The notes: generated from the sequence alone by a model not told the origin. A DNA stretch of 64,000 nt from Seonamhaeicola sp. ML3 (GCF_023273855.1 NZ_CP096884.1:1984001-2048000), one strand, 5' to 3'; positions 8,760 through 16,908 are shown, counted from the stretch's first letter. Program-made: numbers and translations.

Positions 8760-9344
8760 TTAGAAATCGAAACCAATTGAAAATTGCCACACTCTATTTT
8801 GGGGGCTGCCTTCATCATAAACATCTCCCATTCCTAAGTGATATCTAACACCAAGACTAACTCCAGAATCGGTCTTAAATCCGCCACCAAAGTTAACGCC
8901 CCAATCAAATTTTTCAGGGTCAAATTCTTGGGAAGTGTTAAATAGTCCAAACCCACTGTCAAACTCTTCTTTGTGGTTTATTGCAAGTCCAATTTGAGGA
9001 CCCGCTTCTAAAAAGAAATTTGAATTGGGATAAATCTTTAATGACAAGGGTAGATTTATGTAATCTAATTTTTGGGTAAACGTACTACCGTTATCTTCAA
9101 TTTCATATCCTTGTTGTGAGTAGAGGAATTCAATTTGAAGCGCTACCACTTCCGAAAGGAATGATTCTCCATAAAGCCCGGCATGAAACCCGTTTCTTTG
9201 TCCGGTTTCTGTTTCCCCGTCATAACTTACAGCCGCTAGGTTATAGCCCAACTTTAGACCAGCATTTGATTTGCTATCTTCCTGAGCAGTTAAATTAAAA
9301 ATTAGGCTAAAAAATATTCCTATGGTTAAAACTTTTATTTTCAT
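8760..9344 (-). CDS. Outer membrane beta-barrel protein (OMP_b-brl_2 type)
   Basis: A small barrel of about 194 residues. The start at 9344 is preferred over 9419 because it gives a clean signal peptide (MKIKVLTIGIFFSLIFNLTA, then Q) and avoids overlap with the upstream gene. The mature chain has the small-porin family pattern: NAGLKLGYNLA, HAGLYGESFLSEVVALQIEFLYSQQG, then YINLPLSLKIYP and FFLEAGPQIGL. It ends FSIGFDF, a typical barrel-closing strand with terminal Phe. It follows the metalloprotease gene by 38 bases and ends at a terminator, so the two may be cotranscribed. No specific substrate can be inferred. Confidence 0.82.
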   Translation of the reverse strand: MKIKVLTIGIFFSLIFNLTAQEDSKSNAGLKLGYNLAAVSYDGETETGQRNGFHAGLYGESFLSEVVALQIEFLYSQQGYEIEDNGSTFTQKLDYINLPLSLKIYPNSNFFLEAGPQIGLAINHKEEFDSGFGLFNTSQEFDPEKFDWGVNFGGGFKTDSGVSLGVRYHLGMGDVYDEGSPQNRVWQFSIGFDF

Positions 9345-9382
9345 TTTTATTGTATTTATTAATTGATTTGAGTTTGAATTTT

Positions 9383-10171
9383 TTATTTGCCGCCATTGGC
9401 TTGCAAATCTGCAATACAATGGGCGTCTAATTGAGGAGCTGCACTAGTGCCTATTAAGTTAGATAGACCATCTCCAGTCTCTGCAGACCAATACATTAAA
9501 CAGCTTTCTACATTACAGTGTTTTGCATGTGTATCGTCTTCATGATTCTGAACCATATCGGCTCCTAAATCTGTAAGCCCTAAAATATGGCCAACTTCAT
9601 GAGTAATTACTGTAGTTTCCAAAACACTTCGGTTTGGTTCTAAGGGGTTATCACTTAAACCTTGAATGGTTTTTTCGAAAATCACAAACGATGTGTTTCT
9701 ATAAGCTGTGCCTAATACTACACTACTATTTGATTTCCTATCCGATTCTCCATCTACAAAAAATGCCCAAACAGCAATTGTATTACTATTATTGAATTTT
9801 GTTCTGTTATCGTCTTCAATAGTTATAATGTCTTGGGTAGAATACCTGTCTTTACCTGGAGAGGGAATGGCTTTTTTTTCTATGGTAATTCCATTTGGTT
9901 TATGAACTCTGACCTCCATGAAACTTTTAAAATTGTTAATGGCCTTTTGTGTAGGTTCATATCCCTCTACATAGACAAGTTCGACGATCATACTTGTAAA
10001 TACATCATCAGACAGCAAGTCCTTAGAAGAAGTCCCCGTGCCCGCTTTATTTCCTATTGTATTAGGGGTGTTGTCTTCATTATCGTTGGCTTGTTCTTGA
10101 TTGTTGTTTTCTGTACTACAACCAAGTAATAACAATAAAATAAGGCTTGTTAGATAATATGTATATTTCAT
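9383..10171 (-). CDS. Metzincin-like zinc metalloprotease lipoprotein
   Basis: A 262-residue lipoprotein (signal peptide ending LLLLLGC, C18) with a low-complexity linker of Asn, Glu and Asp to about residue 50. The catalytic motif is HEVGHILGLTD: H191, E192, H195 and G198, with D201 in the third-ligand position where most metzincins have His. Downstream HCNVESCLMY supplies a CxxxxCxM element resembling archaemetzincins, with M226 as a plausible Met-turn. It probably acts at the cell surface or in the periplasm; the substrate is unknown. The ATG lies only 13 bases after a strong hairpin, so expression depends on read-through or on a TAGGTTTG box at 10239-10246. An outer membrane protein gene follows. 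Confidence 0.8.
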   Translation of the reverse strand: MKYTYYLTSLILLLLLGCSTENNNQEQANDNEDNTPNTIGNKAGTGTSSKDLLSDDVFTSMIVELVYVEGYEPTQKAINNFKSFMEVRVHKPNGITIEKKAIPSPGKDRYSTQDIITIEDDNRTKFNNSNTIAVWAFFVDGESDRKSNSSVVLGTAYRNTSFVIFEKTIQGLSDNPLEPNRSVLETTVITHEVGHILGLTDLGADMVQNHEDDTHAKHCNVESCLMYWSAETGDGLSNLIGTSAAPQLDAHCIADLQANGGK

Positions 10172-10184
10172 TTTTATGACTTTT

Positions 10185-10215
10185 TAAAACAGCTGCCTTT
10201 TAATGGCAGCTGTTT
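10185..10215 (-). terminator. Hairpin terminator between lipoprotein and metalloprotease genes
   Basis: AAACAGCTGCC and GGCAGCTGTTT form a perfect 11-bp stem with a 7-base loop and a short T run on the minus strand. It ends the repeat lipoprotein transcript, yet it also lies in the apparent 5' leader of the metalloprotease gene. Confidence 0.75.
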
Positions 10216-10249
10216 AACCATAACACACTTTACAAATGCAAACCTAGTT

Positions 10250-11302
10250 TTAAATTTGGGATAGCACAAGGGTTATTGCTGCATTTGTGGAACTTTGCAG
10301 AGAGATTGAATTTTCAGAATAGCTTGTAACCTCCCATGTATGGTTTAATAGTTGGAAAGTAGCATCTCCAGAAAATGTCAATGTTAAGAATACTTCAAGT
10401 TCAGAGGTTACGGCGTATGTTCCCTCAACGTCATCAATAGTTGCGTTAACGGTGTTTTCTGCGATACAGCTTAAGTCGTTTGCAAAATCTATAGTATAAT
10501 CTGCATAAACGTTTGCCGTGTTTATCCCTGCGGTTATAAAAGATTCGACTCTAAAAAGCCCATCAACTAAAATGTTTTCTAGTGTATTAGCGTTTTCTTC
10601 TGCTTCTTCCATTTCGTTGTCAACCTCTAAACATTCACTTATTCTGGAGTTTAAATCCATATCACTTGTTATTTCAACAACAGTTTCATTATTTAAGGTG
10701 GCTGTTATAGGGTAGTTTACAGAGAATAGTTCGTTGCTTCCAAAATTATTCATGTAGGTATATAGTTCTTGTTCAGATTCTAGAACCACACTTCCTGTTT
10801 GTTCTGCATCTAAACTAAAGGTTAGAATCGTTACAGGGAAGTCTATATCTAAACAATTAATGGCATTTTCGCCTTTGTTTTCCGCTTCCTCACAAGCAGT
10901 CATAAGGGCGTCATACTCTGTTTGGTTGGCAACTTGTACTTCGGTATAATTGCTTAACCTAACGGATAATGGAAACTGAAATGTTATGGTGTCATCATCT
11001 CCAATAAATTCACCTAAAATATTTAAGACCAAGTTGTAATCTGATTCTGTGACCAGTGTAAGCTGAGTTCCGTTAACAGTTGCCGTAACAGGTAGTAATA
11101 TAGATGAACAAGAGATGCCGTCTAAAAAATCGTCAAAACTGCCATCGTAAGCAGAAGAGCGTTCTAAGTTCTTGGCGGTGCTGGAGTTGGCAGAGTTTGT
11201 ATCTGTTCGGTTTCCGTTTTCGGAGTCTATTTCATCTTGACAAGACGTTAATGCCATAAAGACTACAGCTAGGGCAGTGGTTAATATGTTTAAATGTTTC
11301 AT
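10250..11302 (-). CDS. Repeat-containing lipoprotein of the ECF regulon
   Basis: Function unknown. The start at 11302 gives a proper lipoprotein signal (MKHLNILTTALAVVFMALTSC, lipobox Cys at residue 21); an upstream ATG at 11341 would bury it. The 350-residue product has four related units of about 50 residues. Each begins with a strand such as LPVTATVNG, FPLSVRLSN, FPVTILTFS or YPITATLNN, continues with a short 'value' strand, and ends in a helix beginning TESDY, QTEYD, EQELY or DMDLN. Two units end in a Cys (ACEEAEN, ECLEVDN). The last third is a separate beta-rich domain. ECF promoter copy C lies 66 bases upstream and the gene ends at a terminator. Confidence 0.8.
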   Translation of the reverse strand: MKHLNILTTALAVVFMALTSCQDEIDSENGNRTDTNSANSSTAKNLERSSAYDGSFDDFLDGISCSSILLPVTATVNGTQLTLVTESDYNLVLNILGEFIGDDDTITFQFPLSVRLSNYTEVQVANQTEYDALMTACEEAENKGENAINCLDIDFPVTILTFSLDAEQTGSVVLESEQELYTYMNNFGSNELFSVNYPITATLNNETVVEITSDMDLNSRISECLEVDNEMEEAEENANTLENILVDGLFRVESFITAGINTANVYADYTIDFANDLSCIAENTVNATIDDVEGTYAVTSELEVFLTLTFSGDATFQLLNHTWEVTSYSENSISLQSSTNAAITLVLSQI

Positions 11303-11367
11303 GATTTTAATTTTTCTTGGGTTATTTACTTTCTTTTTCATAGCACTTTTTTTTGCTTTTGTATATG

Positions 11368-11397
11368 TAAGACAACCTTATTTAGTTTTACCCTACC
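11368..11397 (-). promoter_or_regulatory. ECF sigma promoter, copy C
   Basis: Minus strand GGTAGGGTAAAA, 12 bases, TTGTCTTA: the exact consensus. It overlaps nothing coding; it begins 4 bases after the stop codon of the 31-residue peptide and drives the repeat lipoprotein. Confidence 0.87.
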
Positions 11398-11400
11398 AAC

Positions 11401-11496
11401 TTATTTGAAAATTAGTGATATGTTGAGTAGCAAGATTAGTACAACAATAATAATTAAGATTATTTTTAAAATTTTAAGAGATGCGTATCTTTTCAT
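11401..11496 (-). CDS. 31-residue single-helix membrane peptide of the ECF regulon
   Basis: Unrecognised small protein. It begins MKRYASLKILK, continues with an unbroken hydrophobic helix of Ile, Leu and Val (about residues 12-24), and ends NISLIFK before TAA. The basic N-terminus and single helix suit an inner-membrane peptide with the N-terminus in the cytoplasm. ECF promoter copy D lies 34 bases before the ATG and copy C lies right after the stop, so it is a stand-alone transcription unit or is read through into the lipoprotein gene. The tight fit between promoter and ORF is the main support. A short chance ORF cannot be excluded, but the composition and placement argue against it. Confidence 0.7.
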   Translation of the reverse strand: MKRYASLKILKIILIIIVVLILLLNISLIFK

Positions 11497-11529
11497 AATA
11501 ATACTAACTTATTTGTTTTCTTACGTTCT

Positions 11530-11559
11530 TAAGACAACTTAAAATATTTTTACCCTACT
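11530..11559 (-). promoter_or_regulatory. ECF sigma promoter, copy D
   Basis: Minus strand AGTAGGGTAAAA, 12 bases, TTGTCTTA. It points away from the sigma gene towards the 31-residue peptide. Its -35 side overlaps the -7 box of the sigma gene promoter by four bases. Confidence 0.85.
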
Positions 11560-11563
11560 TTTG
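11556..11563 (+). promoter_or_regulatory. -7 element of the ECF sigma gene
   Basis: TACTTTTG matches TAnnTTTG and lies 38 bases before the sigma ATG. The sigma gene therefore appears to be read from a housekeeping promoter, not from its own ECF promoter. Confidence 0.55.
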
Positions 11564-11601
11564 TTTGAGTTTTATTTTAAATACCATCATAATCTACAAT
11601 C

Positions 11602-12111
11602 ATGGAGCGAAATAAACTTTGTGAAGAAACCTACTTTAATAATTTTTATTTAGAGCATGTGCAAGCGGCCAGTAATTTTGCCTATTACAAATGTGGGGAC
11701 AAGGATGGAGCCATGGATTTTGTACAAGATGCCTTTTCAAAAATTTGGCAAAATTGTTCTAAAATAGATTTTACCAAAGCAAAAACCTACTTGTTTACCA
11801 CAGTAAATAATTTATTTCTTAATAATGTTAAGCACAAAAAGGTGGTTATGGAATATGCCAAAGCGGCCCCATATGTAGATAAAACCAATGAAAGTCCCGA
11901 ATATATTTTAGAGGAGGAAGAGTTTAAAAAGAAATTGCAGAATGCCATTTCGTTATTATCTGAATCTCAGAGGGAAGTTTTTTTAATGAATAGGATAGAT
12001 GGAAAGAAATACAGGGAAATAGCCGAAATACTGGGGGTTTCACAAAAAGCTGTTGAAAAAAGAATGTCAGGAGCCTTAAAAATTTTAAGAGAGCATATAA
12101 AAAACATATAA
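11602..12111 (+). CDS. ECF (FecI-like) RNA polymerase sigma factor
   Basis: A 169-residue sigma-70 family protein of the ECF class. Region 2 spans roughly residues 18-85 (DKDGAMDFVQDAFSKIWQN, then AKTYLFTTVNNLFLNNVKHKK). Region 4 spans about 108-165 and has the helix-turn-helix KYREIAEILGVSQKAVEKRMSGALKILREHI. It is followed after 51 bases by a FecR-type anti-sigma gene and then a TonB receptor with an STN domain, the standard cell-surface signalling trio. Five copies of one promoter in this locus are its probable targets. No copy faces the sigma gene itself, so it does not seem to be positively autoregulated. Confidence 0.95.
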   Translation: MERNKLCEETYFNNFYLEHVQAASNFAYYKCGDKDGAMDFVQDAFSKIWQNCSKIDFTKAKTYLFTTVNNLFLNNVKHKKVVMEYAKAAPYVDKTNESPEYILEEEEFKKKLQNAISLLSESQREVFLMNRIDGKKYREIAEILGVSQKAVEKRMSGALKILREHIKNI

Positions 12112-12115
12112 ATAG

Positions 12116-12145
12116 GGTAGGGTAAAACTAAATAGGGTTGTCTTA
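12116..12145 (+). promoter_or_regulatory. ECF sigma promoter, copy E
   Basis: Plus strand GGTAGGGTAAAA, 12 bases, TTGTCTTA: the exact consensus, placed 17 bases before the anti-sigma ATG. It drives the anti-sigma/TonB receptor pair. Confidence 0.87.
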
Positions 12146-12162
12146 GTATTGAAGTAACAAAC

Positions 12163-13077
12163 ATGAAAAACGAAAACGACATATTAAAATGGTTTGATAA
12201 TGAGCTTTCAGAGCTGGAAATTGAACGGTTGAAAACAACTGAAGATTTTGAAGTTCTTAATAAGATTGCTCATTATGCCTCTCAAATGCAAGCGCCCCAA
12301 ATAGATGCAGATAAAGCATTAGAGCAGTTCAAGACTAAGAACTTGAAAAAGGAAGAACCCAAAGTCATACCACTTAATTTTAAAACCTTTTTAAGGGTAG
12401 CGGCTATTTTAGTAGTATTGTTAACCTCCTCTTACTTTTTGTTTTTCAATAGTATTAAGTCTTATTCTACCGATATTGCTCAAACCGAAACTTTGCGTTT
12501 ACCCGATGACTCCCAAGTTGTATTAAATGCGCAGTCGGACTTAACATTCAACAAAAAATCTTGGAAGGACAGTAGAACACTCACCCTTGATGGAGAGGCC
12601 TATTTTAAGGTAACTAAGGGTCAAAAATTTACGGTACAGACAGAAATTGGGAATGTACAAGTTTTAGGAACTGAATTTAATGTAAAGGAACGTGAGAATT
12701 ACTTTGAAGTTACTTGTTACGAAGGCTCTGTGCAAGTTACACAAAATGAAAATAGCAAGGTGTTAACACCAGGTAAGACATTTAGATTGGTTGATGGACA
12801 GGTTATCAACGTTGAAGATTTCAAGGCCACATCCCCGGCTTGGTTGTCTAAAGAATCATCCTTTATTAATGTGCCTTTGTGGCAAGTAATAGCAGAATTA
12901 GAAATTCAATATGACATCCAAATTTCTACTAAAGACGTAAATATTACTGAACCGTTTACAGGGAGTTTTACGCATACGGATAAAGATATTGCACTACAAT
13001 CTGTAACCATACCACTAAAGTTAAGCTATAAAACAAATGGTAAAAAAGTTGAGTTCTATAACTATGAATCTAACTAA
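12163..13077 (+). CDS. FecR-family anti-sigma factor
   Basis: Inner-membrane regulator of 304 residues. The cytoplasmic N-terminal part (about 1-75) would hold the sigma factor. A single membrane helix lies near residues 76-95 (FLRVAAILVVLLTSSYFLFF). The periplasmic FecR domain follows, with LPDDSQVVLNAQSDLTF, GEAYFKVTKGQKF, VQVLGTEFNVKE and VTCYEGSVQV. The DUF4974-like C-terminal domain contains IAELEIQYDIQI. It contacts the TonB receptor's signalling domain in the FecIRA model. Its 3' end overlaps the receptor gene by 14 bases. Control by ECF copy E gives a negative feedback loop. Confidence 0.95.
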   Translation: MKNENDILKWFDNELSELEIERLKTTEDFEVLNKIAHYASQMQAPQIDADKALEQFKTKNLKKEEPKVIPLNFKTFLRVAAILVVLLTSSYFLFFNSIKSYSTDIAQTETLRLPDDSQVVLNAQSDLTFNKKSWKDSRTLTLDGEAYFKVTKGQKFTVQTEIGNVQVLGTEFNVKERENYFEVTCYEGSVQVTQNENSKVLTPGKTFRLVDGQVINVEDFKATSPAWLSKESSFINVPLWQVIAELEIQYDIQISTKDVNITEPFTGSFTHTDKDIALQSVTIPLKLSYKTNGKKVEFYNYESN

Positions 13078-15607
13078 GCTATTTTCGTTTTTAATACTAT
13101 TCTTTGCAATAACATCTCAATTACAGGCTCAGGAAAAGAAACTGCTTGCCAACCTAATTTCAGAATTGGAAACAGAATTTGATGTAAAATTCTCATATTC
13201 TGTAAATGATGTTGAGGGTGTAGCGGTTACCATTCCTAAAGAGGTAAAATCACTTAATCAAATAGTTGATTACTTAAATGAGGTAACACTCCTGAATTTT
13301 AAATTTTTAAATGAACGCTACATTACGGTTTCTACATTAAATAAAACCATTACCGTATGTGGTGTTTTGGTTTCTGGGTTTGATGATAGCCCGCTTTTTG
13401 GTGCATCTGTAGTTGTAAAGCATAGCTCTAAAGGAGTTATAACAGACGATAATGGCGTGTTTACGCTTACCGATATTAGAGTAAACGATATTATAAGTTT
13501 GTCTTACCTGGGTTATGAATCTCTCGAGATAAAAGCCAAAGATTTACTGAAAACAGATAATAGTTGTAAAACTTTGGTTTTAATAGAAAAGGAAGAAGCA
13601 CTTAATAAAGTGGTAGTCTATAAATTCCTTACTACAGGTTTGCAAAAACAAACCGATGGGAGCACAGTCTTGAACACTTCAAAATTTGGAATACTTCCAG
13701 GGCTTACAGAACCTGATGTGCTACAGTCAATTCAAGCGTTGCCTGGTGTAGAAAGTGTAAATGAGAGTATAGCGAATATTAACGTTCGTGGTGGTACAAA
13801 CGACCAGAATTTAGTGCTTTGGGATGGTATTAAAATGTATCATTCTGGACATTTTTTTGGATTGATTTCTGCGTACAATCCTTATTTGACCAACAAGGTA
13901 ATTGTTGCCAAAAACGGAACATCGAGTGAGTTTAGTGATGGTGTTTCCAGTACAATAGATATGCGAACCAAAAACGAACTTACGTCTCGTTTTACCGGAG
14001 GTTTTGGTGCAAATTTAATTCATGCCGATGCCTTTTTGGAAATACCAATAAGTAAAAAGCTGGCCTTTCATTTTTCGGGAAGGCGTTCGTTTGCAGATTA
14101 TTTAAGTTCTCCAACATATGATAATTACTTTGAACGCAGCTTTCAGGATAGTGAACTAAGTACAAATAGAGATAATATTAGTGAGAGTAATCGTTCGTCA
14201 GATTTTTTCTTTTACGACTATTCTGCAAAAGTGCTTTATGATTTTAATGAAAATCATAAGTTTAGAGCCACTATTATTGGTGTTAATAATAATCTGGATT
14301 ATACAGAGGCATTCACAAATAATAACGGGGAAAAAGAATCTAAGACAAGTAATTTAAAACAAGAGAATCTTGGTTTTGGCGGCAGTTGGAATGCCATTTG
14401 GAATAACAAATTTTCAACGGATTTTAATGTGTTTTATTCAAAGTACAATGTGTTTTCATTAGACAATAGAATTGAAACAAATCAGGAGTTTTCTCAAGCC
14501 AATGAAGTTTTGGAAACTGGTCTAAAATTTAAAACCAATTTTAGGCTCAGTAATTTTATTAACCTTTTAAATGGGTATCAGTTTAGTGAAATAGGTGTTT
14601 TAAATGCCACCGAAGTAAGTGCGCCAGCTTATGATAAAACTAAGAAAGATGTATTATTAAATCATGCGGTATTTAACGAGCTGGAGTTTAATAACAAAAA
14701 CACCTACTTAAGGTTTGGAGTGCGATGGAATTATTTTCAAAAGTTCAATAAACTTATAATTGAACCTAGATTGAATTTTAGACAAAGACTTTTAAATGGT
14801 TTAGCTTTCAAGTTGCAAGGCGAGTTTAAAAACCAATCGGCAACCCAGATAATTGACTTTCAAGATGATTTTTTGGGAGTTGAAAAAAGACGTTGGATCT
14901 TGGCTAATGAAAGAAGTATTCCCATTTCTGAAAGTAAGCAAGTGTCCTCGGGTTTTGAATTAAAAAAGAACAATTGGTTGCTTGATATAGAAGGGTTTTA
15001 TAAACATGTTGATGGAATAACGACTTCAAATCAAGGGTTTTATAATAATTTTCAGAGTATAAACGCTATTGGGAGCTACACGGCAAGGGGCGCTGAGGTT
15101 TTAGTTAATAAAACATCAAAAAACCTGAGTGCTTGGTTAAGTTATACTTACAGCCTTAATGATTATGAATTCAAGACGCTAACACCGTCAACCTTTCCCA
15201 ATAATGTAGATATTCGTCATTCTATATCGTTAGCATTTAATTATGAGATTGTCAAAAGTTTTAAGGTATCTGTAGGAGGTATTTGGAGAACAGGTAGACC
15301 ATATACTAAACCGGTAGAGGGTAATGAAACAGTGCAAAGCGGGAATAATACCTTTGTAAATTATGACACCCCAAACAGCGAGAACTTAGATGATTTTATG
15401 AGATTGGATACTTCGCTAAACTATAGCTTTAATATTAGTAATGGTATATATTCTTCCTTAAGACTTGGGGTTATTAATTTCCTAAACAAACGTAATAGTA
15501 TTAATAGGTACTATGAAGTCAGCCCTAACGATTCCAATACAACCATCGAAATAGAAAATAGGTCATTAGGTTTAACGCCTAACCTTAGTTGGAGGTGTAG
15601 ATTCTAA
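13064..15607 (+). CDS. Signal-transducing TonB-dependent receptor (STN domain)
   Basis: Outer membrane receptor of 847 residues. The start at 13064 gives the signal peptide MNLTKLFSFLILFFAITSQL, then QAQ. The order is: an STN domain (about 25-95, LISELETEFDVKFSYSVNDV) that signals to FecR; a carboxypeptidase-regulatory-like domain (about 100-180, GVLVSGFDDSPLFGASVVV); a TonB plug (LPGVESVNESIANINVRGG, LVLWDGIKMYHSGHFFG); and the barrel, ending in SWRCRF. No SusD partner lies next to it, which favours a small ligand such as a metal chelate or peptide over a glycan. It is cotranscribed with the anti-sigma gene. Confidence 0.93.
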   Translation: MNLTKLFSFLILFFAITSQLQAQEKKLLANLISELETEFDVKFSYSVNDVEGVAVTIPKEVKSLNQIVDYLNEVTLLNFKFLNERYITVSTLNKTITVCGVLVSGFDDSPLFGASVVVKHSSKGVITDDNGVFTLTDIRVNDIISLSYLGYESLEIKAKDLLKTDNSCKTLVLIEKEEALNKVVVYKFLTTGLQKQTDGSTVLNTSKFGILPGLTEPDVLQSIQALPGVESVNESIANINVRGGTNDQNLVLWDGIKMYHSGHFFGLISAYNPYLTNKVIVAKNGTSSEFSDGVSSTIDMRTKNELTSRFTGGFGANLIHADAFLEIPISKKLAFHFSGRRSFADYLSSPTYDNYFERSFQDSELSTNRDNISESNRSSDFFFYDYSAKVLYDFNENHKFRATIIGVNNNLDYTEAFTNNNGEKESKTSNLKQENLGFGGSWNAIWNNKFSTDFNVFYSKYNVFSLDNRIETNQEFSQANEVLETGLKFKTNFRLSNFINLLNGYQFSEIGVLNATEVSAPAYDKTKKDVLLNHAVFNELEFNNKNTYLRFGVRWNYFQKFNKLIIEPRLNFRQRLLNGLAFKLQGEFKNQSATQIIDFQDDFLGVEKRRWILANERSIPISESKQVSSGFELKKNNWLLDIEGFYKHVDGITTSNQGFYNNFQSINAIGSYTARGAEVLVNKTSKNLSAWLSYTYSLNDYEFKTLTPSTFPNNVDIRHSISLAFNYEIVKSFKVSVGGIWRTGRPYTKPVEGNETVQSGNNTFVNYDTPNSENLDDFMRLDTSLNYSFNISNGIYSSLRLGVINFLNKRNSINRYYEVSPNDSNTTIEIENRSLGLTPNLSWRCRF

Positions 15608-15649
15608 ATACAATAAATTCGATAAAATACATTTTTTTTCGATAAAAAG

Positions 15650-15679
15650 TTGTTTTTAGAAGAAAAATGTATATATTTG
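15650..15679 (+). promoter_or_regulatory. Housekeeping promoter of the DUF6588 gene
   Basis: TTG (15650-15652), exactly 19 bases, then TATATTTG (15672-15679): a perfect match to the Bacteroidota promoter. It lies 19 bases before the ATG at 15699. Confidence 0.8.
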
Positions 15680-15698
15680 TTTAACCCAAATCAAAATA

Positions 15699-16715
15699 AT
15701 GAAGAAGTTAACCTTACTTATGCTAGTGTGCTTTACGGCACTTACTTCAAAAGCACAAAATGATATTGATGCTTTACTAGCTGCTGGTGTTGAGGATGCC
15801 CAGCGTTTTGCAAACGATTATTTAATGCCAGGAACCAATGGTTTAATGCATAGCATGAACTCCAATTGGTTTAATACTGCAGATGCAAAGCCCTTAGGTG
15901 GTTTTGAAATATCCATAATCGCTAATGCTTCTCAAGCTACAGATGAAAATAAGACCTTTTTAATGAACACAGCTGAATACAATAATGTAAGGTTTGTTCA
16001 AGGTGGTCAATCTCAAATGGTTGCTTCGGTATTGGGACATAATGAAACTGATGTTATTGTTGAAATAACTTATGATGACCCAATTTTTGGAGAACAAACT
16101 GAAGAAATCACACTTCCAACAGGATTGGCTTCTCAAAATGTAAGCCTTATTCCTACTGCTTTCATACAAGGCGCCGTAGGTTTAGTTAAAGGTATAGAGG
16201 TCAAAGCGCGTTTTGTGCCAAAAATTGATACCGAAGACGTGAAATTAAATGCTTACGGAGCAGGTTTGCAGGTAGAGTTCACGAAGTGGTTACCTGCAGA
16301 TAAATTATTACCCATTGCAATTTCTGGTTTAGTAGCCTATACACATTTAGATGCCAGTTACGATTTAACAGAATCTTCTGGAATTCAAGGTGAAAACCAA
16401 AGATTGGAAAATGATACAAACACATTGTTGTTACAATTAATAGCTTCAACTAAAATGCCTGTAATTAATTTTTACGGTGGGTTGGGCTATATAAAAGGTA
16501 AATCTAGTTCAGATATGTTAGGTACATATATTGTATCCAACGGAATAATAACGGCCGATGCTATTGAAGACCCGTTTTCCGTATCGAGTGAGGTGTCTTC
16601 AGTTCGAGGGACTTTAGGAACAAAACTAAAACTTGGTTTCTTTAGACTTAATGCTGAGTATCATATTTCAGATTTCAATGCATTTTCATTAGGAATCAAT
16701 TTTGGATTTAGATAA
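15699..16715 (+). CDS. DUF6588 family outer membrane protein
   Basis: A 338-residue protein with a signal peptide (MKKLTLLMLVCFTALTSKA, then Q). The mature start NDIDALLAAGVEDAQRFANDYLMPGTNGLMHSM is the signature of the DUF6588 family seen across Bacteroidota. The rest has barrel-like strands (GIEVKARFVP, AYGAGLQVEFTKWLP, INFYGGLGYIKG) and ends FSLGINFGFR, a typical outer membrane C-terminus. It has its own housekeeping promoter and terminator, so it is probably not part of the ECF operon beside it. Molecular role is unknown. Confidence 0.85.
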   Translation: MKKLTLLMLVCFTALTSKAQNDIDALLAAGVEDAQRFANDYLMPGTNGLMHSMNSNWFNTADAKPLGGFEISIIANASQATDENKTFLMNTAEYNNVRFVQGGQSQMVASVLGHNETDVIVEITYDDPIFGEQTEEITLPTGLASQNVSLIPTAFIQGAVGLVKGIEVKARFVPKIDTEDVKLNAYGAGLQVEFTKWLPADKLLPIAISGLVAYTHLDASYDLTESSGIQGENQRLENDTNTLLLQLIASTKMPVINFYGGLGYIKGKSSSDMLGTYIVSNGIITADAIEDPFSVSSEVSSVRGTLGTKLKLGFFRLNAEYHISDFNAFSLGINFGFR

Positions 16716-16795
16716 AAAATAATACAATTATTGAAAAGTTTTCAAAAAGGATGTTTTAATTTTAGTTAGTTTATATTTAGTTTTTTGTTTTAGTT

Positions 16796-16827
16796 AAGTA
16801 CAGGATTTTAATCCTGTACTTTTTTTA
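16796..16827 (+). terminator. Terminator after the DUF6588 gene
   Basis: AAGTACAGGAT and ATCCTGTACTT form a perfect 11-bp stem around TTTA, followed by a T tract. Confidence 0.9.
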
Positions 16828-16846
16828 TTTAGAGCTTTTTAATTCT

Positions 16847-16908
16847 TAATTTTGCCTAGCCTGAGTATATTCAAAAAGACTTTTTTGAATAGTTTAAGGC
16901 TAAGAATT
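16847..16908 (+). promoter_or_regulatory. mdh promoter -7 box and structured 5' leader
   Basis: TAATTTTG (16847-16854) matches TAnnTTTG. The leader that follows has nested stems: TAGCCT with AGGCTA outside, and TATTCAAAAA with TTTTTTGAATA inside. No terminator T tract follows, so this is more likely an mRNA-stabilising stem. Confidence 0.55.

Noticed and set aside
10175-10222. 15-codon ORF running through the hairpin upstream of the metalloprotease gene
   Set aside because: No run of a single amino acid and no antiterminator pairing; it does not look like an attenuator leader.
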